The position numbers were made by a program, and so were the translations under genes. The notes under the pieces were generated by a model, which saw nothing but the letters and a program-made list of their open reading frames with translations, did no database searches and was not told where the DNA came from. 18,300 nt of DNA, taken from Stramenopiles sp. TOSAG23-3. Lineage: Eukaryota > Sar. This document shows positions 14,705 to 18,300 of this stretch, piece by piece (position 1 is the stretch's first letter; the number at the start of each line of letters is the position of its first letter). The stretch spans positions 1 through 18,300 of the forward strand of contig LT642431.1 in NCBI GenBank assembly GCA_900128585.1, in the 5' to 3' direction.

Positions 14705-15501
14705 TGTTGATAGGTATACCAGAGAACCGTCCGTTCAATTCAATCCAATCCAATGGTAACTTTTCAAACCTTTTTTCGTTATCACTCTCTAGCCTTTTCC
14801 AGACACGTATAAACATTCAATCTTTACAAGCAACTAATTAACTACTCTTCCAATTTCCACTTGACTAAATCTACACAAATTGCTCATACTATTTATTATA
14901 CACAAATTATTATTATCGTATTATCATCATCATCATTTCCTTCTTCTTCTTAGCTCGTAGATAGCTTTCTCTATTATTTTTTTTCCCTACCATTGATTTC
15001 TTCTGTTATTTGTTGCGCTGAAATTATATATTTTTTAATTTTTATTTGTAGTTGTATATAATTAGTATATATTTCATCTTCTATGTATATTATTATTTCA
15101 TACTTTATAATATATGTAAGTATACTCCATCATTCCTATTAAATATTATAACTCCTCATTAGCCGCCGTCGGAGGAGCGTCGGAGACGAAAAAAAAGAGA
15201 AAAAGACTCTTCTTCTTCTTTCTTCTTCCTTTCAACTTTTCATCATATCTTCTTCTTCTCAACAACAAACAAACATCTCTCCTGAAATAATAATTCCATC
15301 AATCAATCAATTTATTGGGAAGTGTTGTTTTCTTGTTTTGACATCTTCTTATGAATGATTTATGCAGCAATATGCAAATTCTTTTATGCAAGGGCGTTTT
15401 CTGAGCACTTAAAAATTAGCGTAAAGCGTCAATAGATTCTGTAAAATCATTTTGGCGCACACTTGCTGTTGTCAATTTTGAGATTACTGCTGCGGCACAA
15501 T
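14705..15501. promoter_or_regulatory. Divergent promoter spacer, 797 bases
   Basis: This region lies between the epimerase (-) and COX19 (+) starts. Next to the epimerase are three overlapping CCAAT/CAAT units (about 14735-14752), 30-50 bases before its ATG. Then come AT-rich DNA, an ATC run with a CTT tract (about 14926-14952), and a GC island, GCCGCCGTCGGAGGAGCGTCGG (about 15162-15183). After that lie a purine stretch and a CTT-rich tract (15207-15260). The GC island shares CGCCGTCG with the 5-phosphatase promoter. No gene is supported. Confidence 0.5.
15207..15260 (+). promoter_or_regulatory. Polypyrimidine tract upstream of COX19
   Basis: A CTTCTT-rich, pyrimidine-dominated stretch lies about 240-295 bases before the COX19 ATG. 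It is preceded by a purine-only stretch (about 15188-15205), so the purine-to-pyrimidine switch resembles that at 11012-11043. Confidence 0.35.
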
Positions 15502-15858
15502 ATGAACTCTCCGTCCGCTCGCCAGGGACCTGCGAGAGCACCAGAGCGAGGGTCGTTTCCACTTGATCACGGCGGGACGTGTAAGCCCCAAATGATCGAA
15601 TTTCAGAAGTGTATGAAGCAGCATAAAGGTGGTCATGCAAAGTGCAGAAGCTTTTCAAAAACTTATTTAGCGTGTAGAATGGACAACGAGCTGATGGCAC
15701 GAGACGACTTCAAAAATCTTGGGTTTACTAAAACTGCGGAGGAGGCGGCTTTGAAGGTGCACAGAGAAAATGGTGAACGCAACCGAAAGAAAGAAAACAA
15801 GGGTTTCGTAGCGGGGTTGACGGTAAGAGGCGAGAAATTAGTGGGGGAAGAAACATAA
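15502..15858 (+). CDS. COX19: COX19-like twin CX9C assembly factor
   Basis: This 118-residue protein has the twin CX9C (CHCH) motif: Cys27 and Cys37, then Cys48 and Cys58, each pair separated by exactly nine residues. The surrounding block (RGSFPLDHGGTC, CRSFSKTYLACRMDNELM, DDFKNLGF) matches COX19, the small soluble protein of the mitochondrial intermembrane space and cytosol. COX19 works with COX11 in copper delivery to cytochrome c oxidase. The family is imported by the MIA40 disulfide relay, so no cleavable presequence is expected and none is seen. A charged Lys/Glu-rich tail follows residue 75. The start at 15502 is the only ATG that gives a family-like N-terminus. The stop is 278 bases from the end of the converging HOOK gene. 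Confidence 0.92.
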   Translation: MNSPSARQGPARAPERGSFPLDHGGTCKPQMIEFQKCMKQHKGGHAKCRSFSKTYLACRMDNELMARDDFKNLGFTKTAEEAALKVHRENGERNRKKENKGFVAGLTVRGEKLVGEET

Positions 15859-15993
15859 CCGTAATTTTTGTAACTCTTGGAGATCTTCGTAGTAAGACAC
15901 ACCAGATTCAGACTCCTTCATTTTACAATCGTAAGTTTAATAAATCTGATCTTATCTTATTTTTAGATTTAGATGAGCTAAATTAATATATCT

Positions 15994-16102
15994 AAAAAAC
16001 AAGAAAATTGGCTGTTATTTAAAAAAACAAATTATATATTGGCTGTTATTTAAAAGTAATTATTAAAATTTGTCCAAATAACAGCATATATTTTGGTTTT
16101 TA
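15994..16102. repeat. Fold-back repeat copy in the COX19-HOOK convergent spacer
   Basis: Two tandem plus-oriented cores (15994-16020 with AATTGGCTGTTATTT, and 16023-16051 with ATATTGGCTGTTATTT) are followed by one minus-oriented core (16075-16102, AAATAACAGCATATATTTTGG). The arms flank the short AT-rich palindromic linker AATTATTAAAATT. The element fills about 40% of the 278-base spacer and ends only about 34 bases from the HOOK stop codon. Confidence 0.65.
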
Positions 16103-16136
16103 AGCGTGTCAGCATCTTCACCTTTATCATCGAAAC

Positions 16137-17927
16137 TCAATGCCCCTGGGGTGGGGTACTTTCCACCTGTCGAAAAGAAAGTATCGCCCTCTGAAACAAC
16201 GGGTGTCTATTCAATTCATATTTGCAGACACTTGCAGAGGATGGAGAAGTGGCCAAGCGCATCCCTCCCATCGATCCCGCCAATTCTTCTCGAAGCGATT
16301 CCACAGCCTCCGCGTACTCGTCCCGTTGCGAGCAAACCTCAGCTAATTTTGCACGAAAGGCATTTTCAAAGCTGCGAATCGCTGACTTATGCTCCACCCG
16401 CAACAGGTCTAGCTGGCGCCTTAACGCCCCCTTTTGGTCCTGAAAATCTTCGTTCAAGTTCTCCAATGCTTGCTCTAGCGCACTCGTAGTTTCAGAGGAC
16501 TCTCTCATGTGCTCGTGATATCGTTGTTGCACCTCCCGTTTCGTGTTCTTTTCCAGGGTCAGCGCTTTATCCGCCTCTTTCAATTCGAACTCGATCCGGT
16601 TAAATTTCACACGGTCGGTCTCCATGGCGCACTGAAGCTCTGAGACTTCGTTTCGCTTGGCTTCTAATTCGTTCTTAAGAGCGATCATTTTTTCTGTCTC
16701 CATCTGTCTATCGTAGTGCTCCAGTAGCTTGTTTCGCATTTCTTTATTTTCGGAATGCAGCTGTTCTTTCTGCTTCAACGCCCTGTTCAATTTTCGATCG
16801 CATGCCTTCCATTGCTTTTTATACCCTTCCAGATCGTCGATAGTCTCTCGCAAACAGGCGTTTTCAGTTTCCACGCTTTCACATTTTTGTAGTCTTGATC
16901 TAAGCTCAGATATTTCATCGTTTTGCTGTTCAATCACCGACGCCAGTTCATGTTGCACCTTAATAGAATGTTCATAGTTCTTGGTCTTCGTTTGAGACAC
17001 CCGCTGCTCGTTAGCGACTTTCTGCTCCAACTCATCTATGAGCTTGCGCTGCGTTTTTATTTTCAACACCAAGTTCTGCGGTGGGGAACGCTTCCCGTAT
17101 GGTGTCTTCGCAGCTGTCTGGAAAAACTTTTGGGGCGTCATCATTATTGACTCCTCCCCCGCTTCTATAAGGCTATGCTTCTGTCGACGGCGCGGCTGAA
17201 AGTGTCTTTGTGGCACTGTATGGTTACACGACGTGCGCCGGTTGTTGTCCGTGTTCCTGTTGTTTTCCGAAGACTCCCCTTCCCGCTCGCCCCTGCACTC
17301 TGGCATTTTCCCTGTTCCCTCATCACTGCCCTCTTCATCACTGGCGTACCTGTCCCTGTAATCATGTTTCGGCGGTGATTTGTACGGACTGACTACCGCG
17401 GCTTCAAAAATGGTTGGTATGTAATTTCGCTGTATTGCTATCATAAGCATGTGCTGCGTTTCTTGCCGAAGTTCCATAATCTTGTTGACGTAGTGTTCAC
17501 GGTCGTTCCCGTGAACGGCAATGCTAAGCATTACTTCCAACGCTATTCTGACCCGCGAATCTATATTTGCAGCATCGTATTCATCAATCACGGTGGGCAA
17601 ACCTTCGTAGGCATGTGCTAAATAATTCCTGATGTGCCCCCAATTCGACGTCAGCGTGTACATGACAGAGCTCAAGACTCCGCCGGTGCTCATTCCCTCT
17701 TCTACGTCCAACTCCGTTTGCGATAGAACAAATCGAAGGGCCAACAGAAGCAGCTTGCCATCCTTTAAATCTTTAAAAGTAACGCGACCCCTTCCAATAG
17801 GAGAGTTAGAACCAGAGTCTTTGCAAAACTGCCCACGATGCTGCTTCATTCGCGGGATAAGTTGAGCCCCAAACCAGCAGACAAGGGCGTCGTCAAAAGT
17901 AGACTTGGACCCAGCGGGTTTATCCAT
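16137..17927 (-). CDS. HOOK-domain coiled-coil protein (putative dynein/microtubule adaptor)
   Basis: This is a 596-residue protein. The first about 185 residues fit the N-terminal HOOK domain (a calponin-homology-like fold plus an extra helix). Supporting blocks are ALVCWFGAQLIP, TFKDLKDGKLLLLAL, NWGHIRNYLAHAYEGLPTV, and the best-conserved block VRIALEVMLSIAV...IMELRQETQHMLMIAIQ. That last block matches the family's 'cAV...YIxxIMxLEExVQHVVMTAIQE' helix, which in HOOK1-3 contacts the dynein light intermediate chain. A charged low-complexity linker follows (about 190-280, DEEGSDEGTG, HFQPRRRQKH). A long heptad-rich coiled coil then runs from about 285 to 550 (LIDELEQKVANEQRV and beyond). The C-terminal tail is short. 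It is shorter than animal HOOKs (about 720), so the cargo-binding end may differ. The start at 17927 is the first ATG and directly precedes the domain. Cargo unknown. Confidence 0.82.
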   Translation of the reverse strand: MDKPAGSKSTFDDALVCWFGAQLIPRMKQHRGQFCKDSGSNSPIGRGRVTFKDLKDGKLLLLALRFVLSQTELDVEEGMSTGGVLSSVMYTLTSNWGHIRNYLAHAYEGLPTVIDEYDAANIDSRVRIALEVMLSIAVHGNDREHYVNKIMELRQETQHMLMIAIQRNYIPTIFEAAVVSPYKSPPKHDYRDRYASDEEGSDEGTGKMPECRGEREGESSENNRNTDNNRRTSCNHTVPQRHFQPRRRQKHSLIEAGEESIMMTPQKFFQTAAKTPYGKRSPPQNLVLKIKTQRKLIDELEQKVANEQRVSQTKTKNYEHSIKVQHELASVIEQQNDEISELRSRLQKCESVETENACLRETIDDLEGYKKQWKACDRKLNRALKQKEQLHSENKEMRNKLLEHYDRQMETEKMIALKNELEAKRNEVSELQCAMETDRVKFNRIEFELKEADKALTLEKNTKREVQQRYHEHMRESSETTSALEQALENLNEDFQDQKGALRRQLDLLRVEHKSAIRSFENAFRAKLAEVCSQRDEYAEAVESLREELAGSMGGMRLATSPSSASVCKYELNRHPLFQRAILSFRQVESTPPQGH

Positions 17928-18300
17928 ATTGCCCCAAGCCTCTTAAACCAAAAGTTGCAGTAGACCACTGGTCAGTTTGTATTCAAATCGTTCGGTGTGA
18001 AATATTCGGTCCCTTTTCCCAATTTATTCATCCAACTTCTGTAAGAAAGAAAGGAATATCTTCGCCTTGTTGATAACCAATTATATTCGTCAAGTCGTAC
18101 AATTGTCTCAGTCGGCTAGAAGAAAGAAAAAAACACTCTCACTCCAACAAACAAATTTGGTGGTAATGCTGGTACGTTACCGGTAGTACTTCCAACATCA
18201 AACAACAGAAATTTATTATTACTAATTCTAGAAATATTTCCTACGCAAAGCCGGAAATGAGAGGTATGATAAGTATTTATATAGGTAAAGTGAGAGGCTA
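17928..18300. promoter_or_regulatory. Upstream region of the HOOK gene, to window end
   Basis: This 373-base AT-rich stretch contains no supported gene. It includes a purine tract at about 18118-18135 (AGAAGAAAGAAAAAAA on plus, pyrimidine on the HOOK coding strand), about 200 bases upstream of the start. If strand alternation continues, the next gene beyond the window would be on the plus strand. Confidence 0.4.

Noticed and set aside
5663-16102. CRISPR array
   Set aside because: The repeat copies are inverted, irregularly spaced, diverged, and lie in a eukaryotic genome between gene ends. No regular spacers are present.
1-18300. tRNA or rRNA genes
   Set aside because: I scanned the spacers for T-loop/B-box strings and clover-leaf arms by eye and found none that was convincing; a covariance-model search would be needed to be sure.

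Overview
This is a nuclear window from a gene-dense, intron-poor unicellular eukaryote. The evidence is a set of eukaryote-only families (Tubby C-terminal domain, HOOK-type dynein adaptor, COX19 twin CX9C protein, RENBP-type epimerase, inositol-polyphosphate 5-phosphatase). Almost every one sits in a single uninterrupted reading frame, and long, very AT-rich spacers with microsatellites separate them. Tubby and HOOK proteins suggest a flagellated organism or ancestor. No plastid-targeted gene is seen. The lineage (stramenopile, haptophyte, prasinophyte or other) cannot be fixed from this sequence alone.

Eight genes alternate strictly in strand. In order they are: (1) a GFA/CENP-V-like zinc protein (+) split by a one-base frameshift; (2) a small unrecognised membrane protein (-); (3) a Tudor-like plus Tubby-domain protein (+); (4) a 1341-residue RS / leucine-rich repeat / coiled-coil protein (-); (5) an inositol-polyphosphate 5-phosphatase (+); (6) an N-acylglucosamine 2-epimerase (-); (7) COX19 (+); (8) a HOOK-domain coiled-coil protein (-).

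The spacers therefore fall into two kinds. Divergent promoter spacers (1631-3235, 10490-11436, 14705-15501, and 17928 to the window end) carry GAA/CTT tracts, ATC repeats, short perfect palindromes and small GC islands. Convergent 3'-3' spacers (855-1222, 5558-6463, 12634-13345, 15859-16136) are different: the last three carry copies of one fold-back repeat family built on the core AAAATTGGCTGTTATTT, arranged as inverted arms. I saw no clear copy in a divergent spacer or a gene.

The genes do not form one pathway. Two of them, the Tubby protein (phosphoinositide-binding family) and the 5-phosphatase (phosphoinositide-hydrolysing family), belong to families that meet in ciliary membrane control. 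The HOOK protein belongs to the microtubule-motor adaptors. The strongest leads are the convergent-spacer fold-back family, the Tudor-Tubby architecture, and the large LRR protein with a duplicated N-terminal motif and a fast-evolving RS repeat.
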